A stretch of DNA of 64,000 bases from Megachile rotundata (GCF_050947335.1 NW_027473352.1:868001-932000), one strand, 5' to 3'; counted from the stretch's first letter, positions 46,356 to 58,128 are shown. The notes: a model not told the origin generated them from the letters alone. Program-made: numbers and translations.

Positions 46356-47729
46356 TGATTGTGTGATTGTGTGATTGTGATTGTGTGATTGTGATTGTGT
46401 GATTGTGATTGTGTGATAGTGTCTGTGTGATTGTGTGATTGTGATTGTGTGATAGTGTCTGTGTGATTGTGTGAGTGTGTGATTGTGTGATTGTGTGATT
46501 GTGTGATTGTGTGATTGTGTGATTGAGTGATTGTGTGATTGTGTGATTGTGTGATTGTGTGCTTGTGTGATTGTGTGATTTTGTGATTGAGTGATTGTGT
46601 GATTGTGTGATTGTGTGAATGTGTGATTGTGTGACCGTGATTGTGTGATTGATGATTGTGTGATTGTGTGATTGTGTGATTGTGTGATTGTGTGATTGTG
46701 TGATTGTGTGATTGTGTGATTGTGTGATTGTGTGATTGTGATTGTGTGATTGTGTGATTGTGTGATTGAGTGATTGTGTGATTGTGTGATTGTGTGATTG
46801 TGTGCTTGTGTGATTGTGTGATTTTGTGATTGAGTGATTGTGTGATTGTGTGATTGTGTGAATGTGTGATTGTGTGACCGTGATTGTGTGATTGATGATT
46901 GTGTGATTGTGATTGTGTGATTGTGATTGTGTGATAGTGTCTGTGTGATTGTGTGATTGTGATTGTGTGATAGTGTCTGTGTGATTGTGTGATTGTGTGA
47001 TTGTGTGATTGTGTAATTGTGATTGTGCGATTGTGATTGTGTGATTGTGTGATTGTGTGATTTTGAGATGGTGTGATTGTGTGATTGTGTGATTGTGTGA
47101 TTGTGATTGTGTAATTGTGATTGTGCGATTGTGATTGTGTAATTGTGAGATTGTGTGAATTGTGTGATTGTGTGATTGTGTGAATGTGTGATTGTGTGAC
47201 CGTGATTGTGTGATTGATGATGGTGTGATTGTGGGATTGTGTGATTGTGTGATTGTGTGATTGTGTGATTCTGTGATTGTGTGATTGTGTGATTGTGTAA
47301 TTGTGATTGTGCGATTGTGATTGTGTGATTGTGTGATTGTGAGATTGTGTGATTGTGTGATTGTGTGATTATGTGATTGTGTGATTGTGTGATTGTGATT
47401 GTGTGATTGTGTGATTGTGTGATTGTGTGATTGTGAGATTGTGTGAATTGTGTGATTGTGTGATTGTGTGATTGTGTGATTGTGTGATTGTGTGATTGTG
47501 TGATTGTGTGATTGTGTGATTGTGTGATTGTGTGATTGTGTGATTGTGTGATTGTGTAATTGTGATTGTGCGATTGTGATTGTGTGATTGTGTGATTGTG
47601 TGATTGTGAGATTATGTGATTGTGTAATTGTGTTATTGTGTGATTGTGTGATTGTGTGATTGTGTGATTGTGTGATTGTGTGATTGTGTGATTGTGTGAT
47701 TGTGTGATTGTGTGATTGTGTGATTGTGT
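46356..47729. repeat. Linker with doubled GATTGAG-TGCTTG-N set
   Basis: 14-mers, J pair, GATTGAG, TGCTTG near 46,559, N near 46,617, 8-mers, one 6-base step near 46,736, then GATTGAG, TGCTTG at 46,803 and N again at the start of the second 3.5 kb copy. The rest follows 43,400-44,225. Confidence 0.86.
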
Positions 47730-47975
47730 GACCGTGATTGTGTGACCGCGATTTTGTGACCGTGATTGTGTGACCGTGATTGATTGACCGTGATTGAGTG
47801 ACCGTGATTCTGTGATCGTGTGATTGTGTGATTGTGTGATTGTGATTGTGTGATTGTGATTGTGTGATTGTGATTGTGTGATTGTGATTGTGTGATTGTG
47901 ATTGTGTGATTGTGATTGTGTGATTGTGATTGCGTGATTGTGATTGTGTGATTGTGATTGTGTAATTGTGATTGT
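47730..47975. repeat. Truncated type-3 block (copy)
   Basis: R is at 47,730-47,820 with the same GATTCTGTGATCG tag and the same break from 14-mers into K near 47,964 as at 44,226. One extra 14-mer is present. Confidence 0.9.
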
Positions 47976-48095
47976 GCGATTGTGATTGTGTGATTGTGTG
48001 ATTGTGTGATTGTGAGATTATGTGATTGTGTAATTGTGTTATTGTGTGATTGTGTGATTGTGTGATTGTGTGATTGTGTGATTGTGTGATTGTGT

Positions 48096-48410
48096 GACCG
48101 TGATTGTGTGACCGCGATTTTGTGACCGTGATTGTGTGACCGTGATTGATTGACCGTGATTGAGTGACCGTGATTGTGTGATCGTGTGATTGTGTGATTG
48201 TGTGATTGTGATTGTGTGATTGTGATTGTGTGATTGTGATTGTGTGATTGTGATTGTGTGATTGTGATTGTGTGATTGTGATTGCGTGATTGTGATTGTG
48301 TGATTGTGATTGTGTGATTGTGATTGTGTGATTGTGATTGTGTGATAGTGTCTGTGTGATTGTGTGACTGTGATTGTGTGATAGTGTCTGTGTGATTGTG
48401 TGAGTGTGTG
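48096..48410. repeat. Type-3 block (R + 14-mer array + J pair)
   Basis: R is at 48,096-48,186; copy of 44,578-44,890 at offset 3,518. Confidence 0.9.
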
Positions 48411-49408
48411 ATTGTGTGATTGTGTGATTGTGAGATTGTGTGATTGTGTGATTGAGTGATTGTGTGATTGTGTGACTGTGTGATTGTGTGATTGTGTGAT
48501 TGTGTGATTGTGTGATTGTGTGATTGTGTGATTGTGTGATTGTGTGATTGTGTGATTGTGTGATTGTGTGATTGTGTGATTGTGTTATTGTGTGATTGTG
48601 TGATTGTGTGACTGTGTGATTGTGTGATTGTGTGATTGTGTGATTGTGTGATTGTGTGATTGCGTGATTGTGATGGTGTGATGGTATGACTGTGTGATTG
48701 TGTGATTGTGTGATTGTGAGATTGTGTGATTGTGTGATTGAGTGATTGAGTGATTGTGTGCTTGTGTGATTGTGTGATTTTGTGATTGAGTGATTGTGTG
48801 ATTGTGTGATTGTGTGAATGTGTGATTGTGTGACCGTGATTGTGTGATTGATGATTGTGTGATTGTGTGATTGTGTGATTGTGTGATTGTGTGATTGTGT
48901 AACTGTGATTGTGCGATTGTGATTGTGTGATTGTGCGATTGTGTGATTGTGAGATTGTGTGATTGTGTGATTGTGTGATTGTGTGATTGTGATTGTGTAA
49001 TTGTGATTGTGCGATTGTGATTGTGTGATTGTGAGATTGTGTGAATTGTGTGATTGTGTGATTGTGTGAATGTGTGATTGTGTGACCGTGATTGTGTGAT
49101 TGATGATGGTGTGATTGTGTGATTGTGTGATTGTGTGATTGTGTGATTCTGTGATTGTGTGATTGTGTGATTGTGTAATTGTGATTGTGCGATTGTGATT
49201 GTGTGATTGTGTAATTGTGTTATTGTGTGATTGTGTGATTGTGTGATTGTGTGATTGTGTGATTGTGTGATTGTGTGATTGTGTGATTGTGTGATTGTGT
49301 GATTGTGTGATTGTGTGATTGTGTGATTGTGTGATTGTGTGATTGTGTGATTGTGTGATTGTGTGATTGTGTGATTGTGTGATTGTGTGATTGTGTGATT
49401 GTGTGATT
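48411..49408. repeat. Linker with M, N, K before type-1 cassette 12
   Basis: Same content as 44,891-45,890 at offset 3,518, including GTGTTATTG near 48,585 and M at 48,672. Confidence 0.87.
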
Positions 49409-49873
49409 GCGTGATTGTGTAGTTGTGCGATCGTGATTGTGTGATCGTGATTGTGTGATTGCGTGATTGTGATTGTGTGATTGTGTGACTGTGATTGTGT
49501 GACCGTGATTGTGTGACCGTAATTGTGTGATCATGATTGTGTGATCGTGATTGTGTGATCGTGATTGTGTGACCGTGATTGTGTGATCGTGACTTTGTGA
49601 TTGTGTGATTGTGTGATTGTGTGAATGTGTGATTGTGTTACCGTTATGGTGTGACCGTGATTGTGTGGTTGCGACAGTGTGATTGTGACTGTGTGATTGT
49701 GTGAGTGTGTTATTGTGTGATTGTGTGATTGTGTGACCGTGTGATTGTGTGATTTTGTGATTGTGTGATTGTGTGATTGTGTGACCGTGATTGTGTGACC
49801 GCGATTTTGTGACCGTGATAGTGTGACCGTGATTGATTGACCGTGATTGAGTGACCGTGATTGTGTGATCGTG
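49409..49873. repeat. Type-1 cassette 12, no GATTGGGTG
   Basis: Copy of cassette 11, with TAGTTG at 49,420 and R at 49,783-49,873 carrying GATAGTG. Confidence 0.92.
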
Positions 49874-50575
49874 TGATTGTGTGATTGTGTGATTGTGATT
49901 GTGTGATTGTGATTGTGTGATTGTGATTGTGTGATAGTGTCTGTGTGATTGTGTGATTGTGATTGTGTGATAGTGTCTGTGTGATTGTGTGAGTGTGTGA
50001 TTGTGTGATTGTGTGATTGTGTGATTGTGTGATTGTGTGATTGAGTGATTGTGTGATTGTGTGATTGTGTGATTGTGTGCTTGTGTGATTGTGTGATTTT
50101 GTGATTGAGTGATTGTGTGATTGTGTGATTGTGTGAATGTGTGATTGTGTGACCGTGATTGTGTGATTGATGATTGTGTGATTGTGTGATTGTGTGATTG
50201 TGTGATTGTGTGATTGTGTGATTGTGTGATTGTGTGATTGTGTGATTGTGTGATTGTGATTGTGTGATTGTGTGATTGTGTGATTGTGTGATTGTGTGAT
50301 TGTGTGATTGTGTGATTGAGTGATTGTGTGATTTTGTGATTGTGTGATTTTGTGATTGAGTGATTGTGTGATTGTGTGATTGTGTGATTGTGTGATTGTG
50401 TGATTGTGTGGTTGTGTGATTGTGTGACTGTGTGATTGTGTGATTGTGTGATTGTGCGATTGTGATTGTGTGATTGTGTGATTGTGTGATTGTGTGATTG
50501 TGTGACTGTGTGATTGTGTGATTGTGTGATTGTGTGATTGTGTGATTGTGTGATTGTGTGATTGTGTGATTGTGT
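49874..50575. repeat. Linker between type-1 and type-2 cassettes
   Basis: 14-mers, J pair, GATTGAG, TGCTTG, N near 50,133, 8-mers, 6-base step at about 50,256, GATTGAG, TTTTG pair, GATTGAG, GTGGTTG near 50,409, GACTG, TGCGATTG, GACTG near 50,506. The end of the second 3.5 kb copy is near 50,264. Confidence 0.86.
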
Positions 50576-51198
50576 GATGGTGTCATTGTGTGATTGCGTG
50601 ATTGTGTGATTGTGTGATTGTGTGATTGTGTGATTGTGTGATTGTGTGATTGTGTGATTGTGTGATTGTGTGATTGTGTGATGGTGTCATTGTGTGATTG
50701 CGTGATTGTGTGATTGTGTGATTGTGTGATTGTGTGATTGCGTGATTGTGTGGTTGTGCGATCGTGATTGTGTGATCGTGATTGTGTGATTGCGTGATTG
50801 TGATTGTGTGATTGTGTGACTGTGATTGTGTGACCGTGATTGTGTGACCGTAATTGTGTGATCATGATTGTGTGATCGTGATTGTGTGATCGTGATTGTG
50901 TGACCGTGATTGTGTGATCGTGATTTTGTGATTGTGTGATTGTGTGATTGTGTGAATGTGTGATTGTGTTACCGTTATTGTGTGACCGTGATTGTGTGGT
51001 TGCGACTGTGTGATTGTGTGAGTGTGTTATTGTGTGATTGAGTGATTGTGTGACTGTGTGATTGTGTGATTGTGTGATTTTGTGATTGTGTGATTGTGTG
51101 ATTGTGTGACCGTGATTGTGTGACCGCGATTTTGTGACCGTGATTGTGTGACCGTGATTGAGTGACCGTGATTGAGTGACCGTGATTGTGTGATCGTG
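50576..51198. repeat. Type-2 cassette 6 with duplicated leader
   Basis: GATGGTGTCATTG occurs twice, at 50,576 and 50,680, a 104-base (13 x 8) local duplication. T-b, GATCATG near 50,863 and L follow; L is shortened (GCGACTG passes to GAGTG without the GTGACTG unit). R is at 51,108-51,198. Confidence 0.9.
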
Positions 51199-51411
51199 TG
51201 ATTGTGTGATTGTGTGATTGTGATTGTGTGATAGTGTCTGTGTGATTGTGTGAGTGTGTGATTGTGTGATTGTGTGATTGTGAGATTATGTGATTGTGTA
51301 ATTGTGTTATTGTGTGATTGTGTGATTGTGTGATTGTGTGATTGTGTGATTGTGTGATTGTGTGATTGTGTGATTGTGTGATTGTGTGATTGTGTGATTG
51401 TGTGATTGTGT

Positions 51412-51725
51412 GACCGTGATTGTGTGACCGCGATTTTGTGACCGTGATTGTGTGACCGTGATTGATTGACCGTGATTGAGTGACCGTGATTGTGTGATCG
51501 TGTGATTGTGTGATTGTGTGATTGTGATTGTGTGATTGTGATTGTGTGATTGTGATTGTGTGATTGTGATTGTGTGATTGTGATTGTGTGATTGTGATTG
51601 CGTGATTGTGATTGTGTGATTGTGATTGTGTGATTGTGATTGTGTGATTGTGATTGTGTGATAGTGTCTGTGTGATTGTGTGACTGTGATTGTGTGATAG
51701 TGTCTGTGTGATTGTGTGAGCGTGT
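51412..51725. repeat. Type-3 block (R + 14-mer array + J pair)
   Basis: R is at 51,412-51,502, followed by 14-mers with a TTGCGTG unit and a J pair; the terminal marker reads GAGCG near 51,718. The Q leader at about 51,282-51,310 follows the type-2 R after a short 14-mer/J piece. Confidence 0.9.
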
Positions 51726-52257
51726 GATTGTGTGATTGTGTGATTGTGAGATTGTGTGATTGTGTGATTGAGTGATTGTGTGATTGTGTGATTGTGTGAT
51801 TGTGTGATTGTGTGATTGTGTGATTGTGTGATTGTGTGATTGTGTGATTGTGTGATTGTGTGATTGTGTGATTGTGTGATCGTGTGATTGTGTGATTGTG
51901 TGATTGTGTGATTGTGTGATTGTGTGACTGTGTGATTGTGTGATTGTGTGATTGTGTGATTGTGTGATTGTGTGATTGTGTGATTGTGTGATTGTGTGAT
52001 TGTGTGATTGTGTGATTGTGTGATTGTGTGATTGTGTCATTGTGTGATTGTGTGATTGTGTAATTGTGATTGTGCGATTGTGATTGTGTGATTGTGTGAT
52101 TGTGTGATTGTGAGATTATGTGATTGTGTAATTGTGTTATTGTGTGATTGTGTGATTGTGTGATTGTGTGATTGTGTGATTGTGTGATTGTGTGATTGTG
52201 TGATTGTGTGATTGTGTGATTGTGTGATTGTGTGATTGTGTGACTGTGTGATTGTGT
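51726..52257. repeat. 8-mer run with private variants and Q leader
   Basis: GATTGAG, 8-mers with GATCG near 51,878 and GACTG near 51,926, a lone GTGTCATTG near 52,035 (a minus-strand ATG without the usual GATGG), K, Q near 52,111-52,140 and GACTG near 52,242. Confidence 0.85.
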
Positions 52258-52555
52258 GACCGTGATTGTGTGACCGCGATTTTGTGACCGTGATTGTGTG
52301 ACCGTGATTGATTGACCGTGATTGAGTGACCGTGATTGTGTGATCGTGTGATTGTGTGATTGTGTGATTGTGATTGTGTGATTGTGATTGTGTGATTGTG
52401 ATTGTGTGATTGTGATTGTGTGATTGTGATTGCGTGATTGTGATTGTGTGATTGTGATTGTGTGATTGCGATTGTGTGATTGTGATTGTGTGATAGTGTC
52501 TGTGTGATTGTGTGACTGTGATTGTGTGATAGTGTCTGTGTGATTGTGTGAGTGT
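52258..52555. repeat. Type-3 block (R + 14-mer array + J pair)
   Basis: R is at 52,258-52,348; the 14-mers include the TTGCGTG unit and a private GATTGCGATTG near 52,465; J pair and GAGTG follow. Confidence 0.9.
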
Positions 52556-52991
52556 GTGATTGTGTGATTGTGTGATTGTGAGATTGTGTGATTGTGTGAT
52601 TGAGTGATTGTGTGATTGTGTGATTGTGTGATTGTGTGATTGTGTGATTGTGTGATTGTGTGATTGTGTGATTGTGTGATTGTGTGATTGTGTGATTGTG
52701 TGATTGTGTGATTGTGTGATTGTGTGATTGTGTGATTGTGTGATTGTGTGATTGTGTGATTGTGTGATTGTGTGATTGTGTGATTGTGTGACTGTGTGAT
52801 TGTGTGATTGTGTGATTGTGTGATTGTGTGATTGTGTGATTGCGTGATTGTGATGGTGTGATGGTATGACTGTGTGATTGTGTGATTGTGTGATTGTGAG
52901 ATTGTGTGATTGTGTGATTGAGTGATTGAGTGATTGTGTGCTTGTGTGATTGTGTGATTGTGTGATTGTGTGATTGTGTGATTGTGTGATT
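52556..52991. repeat. Linker with M, N-K segment missing
   Basis: GATTGAG, about 22 8-mers, GACTG, GCG, M at 52,852, GATTGAG pair and TGCTTG near 52,939 are followed after a few 8-mers by GATTGGGTG of the next type-1 cassette. The N, GTAACTG, K, GAATTG and GATTCTG markers of other M linkers are deleted. Confidence 0.86.
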
Positions 52992-53380
52992 GGGTGATTG
53001 TGTGATTGTGTGATTGCGTGATTGTGTAGTTGTGCGATCGTGATTGTGTGATCGTGATTGTGTGATTGCGTGATTGTGATTGTGTGACTGTGATTGTGTG
53101 ACCGTGATTGTGTGACCGTAATTGTGTGATCATGATTGTGTGATCGTGATTGTGTGATCGTGATTGTGTGACCGTGATTGTGTGATCGTGACTTTGTGAT
53201 TGTGTGATTGTGTGATTGTGTGATTGTGTGATTGTGTGAATGTGTGATTGTGTTACCGTTATGGTGTGACCGTGATTGTGTGGTTGCGACAGTGTGATTG
53301 TGACTGTGTGATTGTGTGAGTGTGTTATTGTGTGATTGTGTGATTGTGTGACCGTGTGATTGTGTGATTTTGTGATTGTG
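52992..53380. repeat. Type-1 cassette 13 without R
   Basis: T-a (TAGTTG near 53,027; one 8-mer shorter before GACTG) and L (TTACCGTTATGG, GCGACAG, GTTATTG, GACCGTGTG, TTTTG) are present, but no R follows. The array continues as 8-mers. Confidence 0.9.
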
Positions 53381-53737
53381 TGATTGTGTGATTGTGTGAT
53401 TGTGTGATTGTGTGATTATGTGATTGTGTGATTGTGTGATTTTGTGACTGTGTGAATGTGTGATTGTGTGATTGTGTGATTGTGTGATTGTGTGATTGTG
53501 TGATTGTGTGATTGTGTGATTGTGTGATTGTGTGATTGTGTGATTGTGTGATTGTGTGATTGTGTAATTGTGATTGTGCGATTGTGATTGTGTGATTGTG
53601 TGATTGTGTGATTGTGAGATTATGTGATTGTGTAATTGTGTTATTGTGTGATTGTGTGATTGTGTGATTGTGTGATTGTGTGATTGTGTGATTGTGTGAT
53701 TGTGTGATTGTGTGATTGTGTGATTGTGTGATTGTGT
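53381..53737. repeat. 8-mer run with unusual variants and Q leader
   Basis: GATTATG near 53,415, TTTTGTGACTG near 53,440 and GAATG near 53,454 occur in a combination not seen elsewhere, where an R would be expected. 8-mers, K near 53,567 and Q near 53,613-53,645 follow. Confidence 0.82.
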
Positions 53738-54050
53738 GACCGTGATTGTGTGACCGCGATTTTGTGACCGTGATTGTGTGACCGTGATTGATTGACCGTG
53801 ATTGAGTGACCGTGATTGTGTGATCGTGTGATTGTGTGATTGTGTGATTGTGATTGTGTGATTGTGATTGTGTGATTGTGATTGTGTGATTGTGATTGTG
53901 TGATTGTGATTGCGTGATTGTGATTGTGTGATTGTGATTGTGTGATTGTGATTGTGTGATTGTGATTGTGTGATTGTGATTGTGTGATAGTGTCTGTGTG
54001 ATTGTGTGACTGTGATTGTGTGATAGTGTCTGTGTGATTGTGTGAGTGTG
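53738..54050. repeat. Type-3 block (R + 14-mer array + J pair)
   Basis: R is at 53,738-53,828, followed by 14-mers with a TTGCGTG unit to about 53,985, J pair and GAGTG. Confidence 0.9.
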
Positions 54051-55058
54051 TGATTGTGTGATTGTGTGATTGTGAGATTGTGTGATTGTGTGATTGAGTG
54101 ATTGTGTGATTGTGTGATTGTGTGATTGTGTGATTGTGTGATTGTGTGATTGTGTGATTGTGTGATTGTGTGATTGTGTGATTGTGTGATTGTGTGATTG
54201 TGTGATTGTGTGATTGTGTGATTGTGTGATTGTGTGATTGTGTGATTGTGTGACTGTGTGATTGTGTGATTGTGTGATTGTGTGATTGTGTGATTGTGTG
54301 ATTGCGTGATTGTGATGGTGTGATGGTATGACTGTGTGATTGTGTGATTGTGTGATTGTGAGATTGTGTGATTGTGTGATTGAGTGATTGAGTGATTGTG
54401 TGCTTGTGTGATTGTGTGATTTTGTGATTGAGTGATTGTGTGATTGTGTGATTGTGTGAATGTGTGATTGTGTGACCGCGATTGTGTGATTGATGATTGT
54501 GTGATTGTGTGATTGTGTGATTGTGTGATTGTGTGATTGTGTAACTGTGATTGTGCGATTGTGATTGTGTGATTGTGCGATTGTGTGATTGTGAGATTGT
54601 GTGATTGTGTGATTGTGTGATTGTGTGATTGTGATTGTGTAATTGTGATTGTGCGATTGTGATTGTGTGATTGTGAGATTGTGTGAATTGTGTGATTGTG
54701 TGATTGTGTGAATGTGTGATTGTGTGACCGTGATTGTGTGATTGATGATGGTGTGATTGTGTGATTGTGTGATTGTGTGATTGTGTGATTGTGCGATTGT
54801 GTGATTCTGTGATTGTGTGATTGTGTGATTGTGTAATTGTGATTGTGCGATTGTGATTGTGTGATTGTGTAATTGTGTTATTGTGTGATTGTGTGATTGT
54901 GTGATTGTGTGATTGTGTGATTGTGTGATTGTGTGATTGTGTGATTGTGTGATTGTGTGATTGTGTGATTGTGTGATTGTGTGATTGTGTGATTGTGTGA
55001 TTGTGTGATTGTGTGATTGTGTGATTGTGTGATTGTGTGATTGTGTGATTGTGTGATT
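54051..55058. repeat. Linker with M, N, K before type-1 cassette 14
   Basis: GATTGAG, a run of about 17 8-mers, GACTG, GCG, M at 54,314, N with private GACCGCG near 54,476, GTAACTG, K, GAATTG, N with GATGATGG, TGCGATTG near 54,792, GATTCTG, K, GTTATTG near 54,878 and about 21 8-mers. Confidence 0.85.
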
Positions 55059-55555
55059 GGGTGATTGTGTGATTGTGTGATTGCGTGATTGTGTAGTTGT
55101 GCGATCGTGATTGTGTGATCGTGATTGTGTGATTGCGTGATTGTGATTGTGTGATTGTGTGACTGTGATTGTGTGACCGTGATTGTGTGACCGTAATTGT
55201 GTGATCATGATTGTGTGATCGTGATTGTGTGATCGTGATTGTGTGACCGTGATTGTGTGATCGTGACTTTGTGATTGTGTGATTGTGTGATTGTGTGAAT
55301 GTGTGATTGTGTTACCGTTATGGTGTGACCGTGATTGTGTGGTTGCGACAGTGTGATTGTGACTGTGTGATTGTGTGAGTGTGTTATTGTGTGATTGTGT
55401 GATTGTGTGACCGTGTGATTGTGTGATTTTGTGATTGTGTGATTGTGTGATTGTGTGATTGTGTGACCGTGATTGTGTGACCGCGATTTTGTGACCGTGG
55501 TTGTGTGACCGTGATTGATTGACCGTGATTGAGTGACCGTGATTGTGTGATCGTG
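55059..55555. repeat. Type-1 cassette 14 (T-a + L + R)
   Basis: It is complete. R at 55,465-55,555 reads GACCGTGGTTGTGT in unit three (near 55,493). Confidence 0.92.
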
Positions 55556-56241
55556 TGATTGTGTGATTGTGTGATTGTGATTGTGTGATTGTGATTGTGT
55601 GATTGTAATTGTGTGATAGTGTCTGTGTGATTGTGTGATTGTGATTGTGTGATAGTGTCTGTGTGATTGTGTGAGTGTGTGATTGTGTGATTGTGTGATT
55701 GTGTGATTGTGTGATTGTGTGATTGAGTGATTGTGTGATTGTGTGATTGTGTGATTGTGTGCTTGTGTGATTGTGTGATTTTGTGATTGAGTGATTGTGT
55801 GATTGTGTGATTGTGTGAATGAGTGATTGTGTGACCGTGATTGTGTGATTGATGATTGTGTGATTGTGTGATTGTGTGATTGTGTGATTGTGTGATTGTG
55901 TGATTGTGTGATTGTGTGATTGTGTGATTGTGTGATTGTGATTGTGTGATTGTGTGATTGTGTGATTGTGTGATTGTGTGATTGTGTGATTGAGTGATTG
56001 TGTGATTTTGTGATTGTGTGATTTTGTGATTGAGTGATTGTGTGATTGTGTGATTGTGTGATTGTGTGATTGTGTGATTGTGTGGTTGTGTGATTGTGTG
56101 ACTGTGTGATTGTGTGATTGTGTGATTGTGCGATTGTGATTGTGTGATTGTGTGATTGTGTGATTGTGTGATTGTGTGACTGTGTGATTGTGTGATTGTG
56201 TGATTGTGTGATTGTGTGATTGTGTGATTGTGTGATTGTGT
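55556..56241. repeat. Linker between type-1 and type-2 cassettes
   Basis: 14-mers with GTAATTG near 55,606, J pair, GATTGAG, TGCTTG, N (private GAATGAGTG near 55,817), 8-mers, 6-base step, GATTGAG, TTTTG pair, GTGGTTG, GACTG, TGCGATTG, GACTG. Confidence 0.86.
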
Positions 56242-56774
56242 GATGGTGTCATTGTGTGATTGCGTGATTGTGTGATTGTGTGATTGTGTGATTGTGTGAT
56301 TGCGTGATTGTGTGGTTGTGCGATCGTGATTGTGTGATCGTGATTGTGTGATTGCGTGATTGTGATTGTGTGATTGTGTGACTGTGATTGTGTGACCGTG
56401 ATTGTGTGACCGTAATTGTGTGATCATGATTGTGTGATCGTGATTGTGTGATCGTGATTGTGTGACCGTGATTGTGTGATCGTGATTTTGTGATTGTGTG
56501 ATTGTGTGATTGTGTGAATGTGTGATTGTGTTACCGTTATTGTGTGACCGTGATTGTGTGGTTGCGACTGTGTGATTGTGACTGTGTGATTGTGTGAGTG
56601 TGTTATTGTGTGATTGAGTGATTGTGTGACTGTGTGATTGTGTGATTGTGTGATTTTGTGATTGTGTGATTGTGTGATTGTGTGACCGTGATTGTGTGAC
56701 CGCGATTTTGTGACCGTGATTGTGTGACCGTGATTGAGTGACCGTGATTGAGTGACCGTGATTGTGTGATCGTG
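56242..56774. repeat. Type-2 cassette 7 (T-b + L + R)
   Basis: It is complete with a single L, and R at 56,684-56,774 (GAGTG variant). Confidence 0.92.
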
Positions 56775-56963
56775 TGATTGTGTGATTGTGTGATTGTGAT
56801 TGTGTGATAGTGTCTGTGTGATTGTGTGAGTGTGTGCTTGTGTGATTGTGTGATTGTGAGATTATGTGATTGTGTAATTGTGTTATTGTGTGATTGTGTG
56901 ATTGTGTGATTGTGTGATTGTGTGATTGTGTGATTGTGTGATTGTGTGATTGTGTGATTGTGT

Positions 56964-57265
56964 GACCGTGATTGTGTGACCGCGATTTTGTGACCGTGAT
57001 TGTGTGACCGTGATTGATTGACCGTGATTGACTGACCGTGATTGTGTGATCGTGTGATTGTGTGATTGTGTGATTGTGATTGTGTGATTGTGATTGTGTG
57101 ATTGTGATTGTGTGATTGTGATTGTGTGATTGTGATTGCGTGATTGTGATTGTGTGATTGTGATTGTGTGATTGTGATTGTGTGATTGTGATTGTGTGAT
57201 AGTGTCTGTGTGATTGTGTGACTGTGATTGTGTGATAGTGTCTGTGTGATTGTGTGAGTGTGTGA
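56964..57265. repeat. Type-3 block with R variant
   Basis: R at 56,964-57,054 has GATTGACTGACCG near 57,026 in place of GATTGAGTGACCG. 14-mers with a TTGCGTG unit, J pair and GAGTG follow. The leader between 56,775 and 56,963 holds one J, GTGCTTG near 56,836 and Q near 56,859. Confidence 0.9.
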
Positions 57266-57623
57266 TTGTGTGATTGTGTGATTGTGTGATTGTGTGACTG
57301 TGTGATTGTGTGATTGTGTGATTGTGTGATTGTGTGATTGTGTGATTGTGTGATTGTGTGATTGTGTGATTGTGTGATTGTGTGATTGTGTGATTGTGTG
57401 ATTGTGTGATTGTGTAATTGTGATTGTGCGATTGTGATTGTGTGATTGTGTAATTGTGTTATTGTGTGATTGTGTGATTGTGTGATTGTGTGATTGTGTG
57501 ATTGTGTGATTGTGTGATTGTGTGATTGTGTGATTGTGTGATTGTGTGATTGTGTGATTGTGTGATTGTGTGATTGTGTGATTGTGTGATTGTGTGATTG
57601 TGTGATTGTGTGATTGTGTGATT
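57266..57623. repeat. Short linker before type-1 cassette 15, M-N segment missing
   Basis: GACTG near 57,297, 8-mers, K near 57,415, GTTATTG near 57,459 and about 19 8-mers. The M and N markers that normally precede a type-1 cassette are absent. Confidence 0.85.
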
Positions 57624-58128
57624 GGGTGATTGTGTGATTGTGTGATTGCGTGATTGTGTAGTTGTGCGATCGTGATTGTGTGATCGTGATTGTGTGATTG
57701 CGTGATTGTGATTGTGTGATTGTGTGACTGTGATTGTGTGACCGTGATTGTGTGACCGTAATTGTGTGATCATGATTGTGTGATCGTGATTGTGTGATCG
57801 TGATTGTGTGACCGTGATTGTGTGATCGTGACTTTGTGATTGTGTGATTGTGTGATTGTGTGATTGTGTGATTGTGTGAATGTGTGATTGTGTTACCGTT
57901 ATGGTGTGACCGTGATTGTGTGGTTGCGACAGTGTGATTGTGACTGTGTGATTGTGTGAGTGTGTTATTGTGTGATTGTGTGATTGTGTGACCGTGTGAT
58001 TGTGTGATTTTGTGATTGTGTGATTGTGTGATTGTGTGACCGTGATTGTGTGACCGCGATTTTGTGACCGTGATTGTGTGACCGTGATTGATTGACCGTG
58101 ATTGAGTGACCGTGATTGTGTGATCGTG
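57624..58128. repeat. Type-1 cassette 15 (T-a + L + R)
   Basis: It is complete, with R at 58,038-58,128. The L-R part is repeated 2,990 bases downstream; the T-a part is not. Confidence 0.92.

Larger units (their letters stand above)
43235..50264. repeat. Tandem duplication, about 3.51 kb unit, the largest tandem pair
   Basis: Copy 1 is about 43,235-46,746 and copy 2 about 46,747-50,264. The offset is 3,512 over the first 870 bases (TGCTTG, J, K, GATTATG, Q), 3,504 at R and GATTCTGTGATCG (44,302 and 47,806), then 3,518 from the TTGCGTG unit onward (44,411 and 47,929; type-1 TAGTTG 45,902 and 49,420). The changes equal loss of one 8-mer and gain of one 14-mer. Each copy contains the truncated type-3 block, a full type-3 block, M, N and a type-1 cassette. 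Confidence 0.93.
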
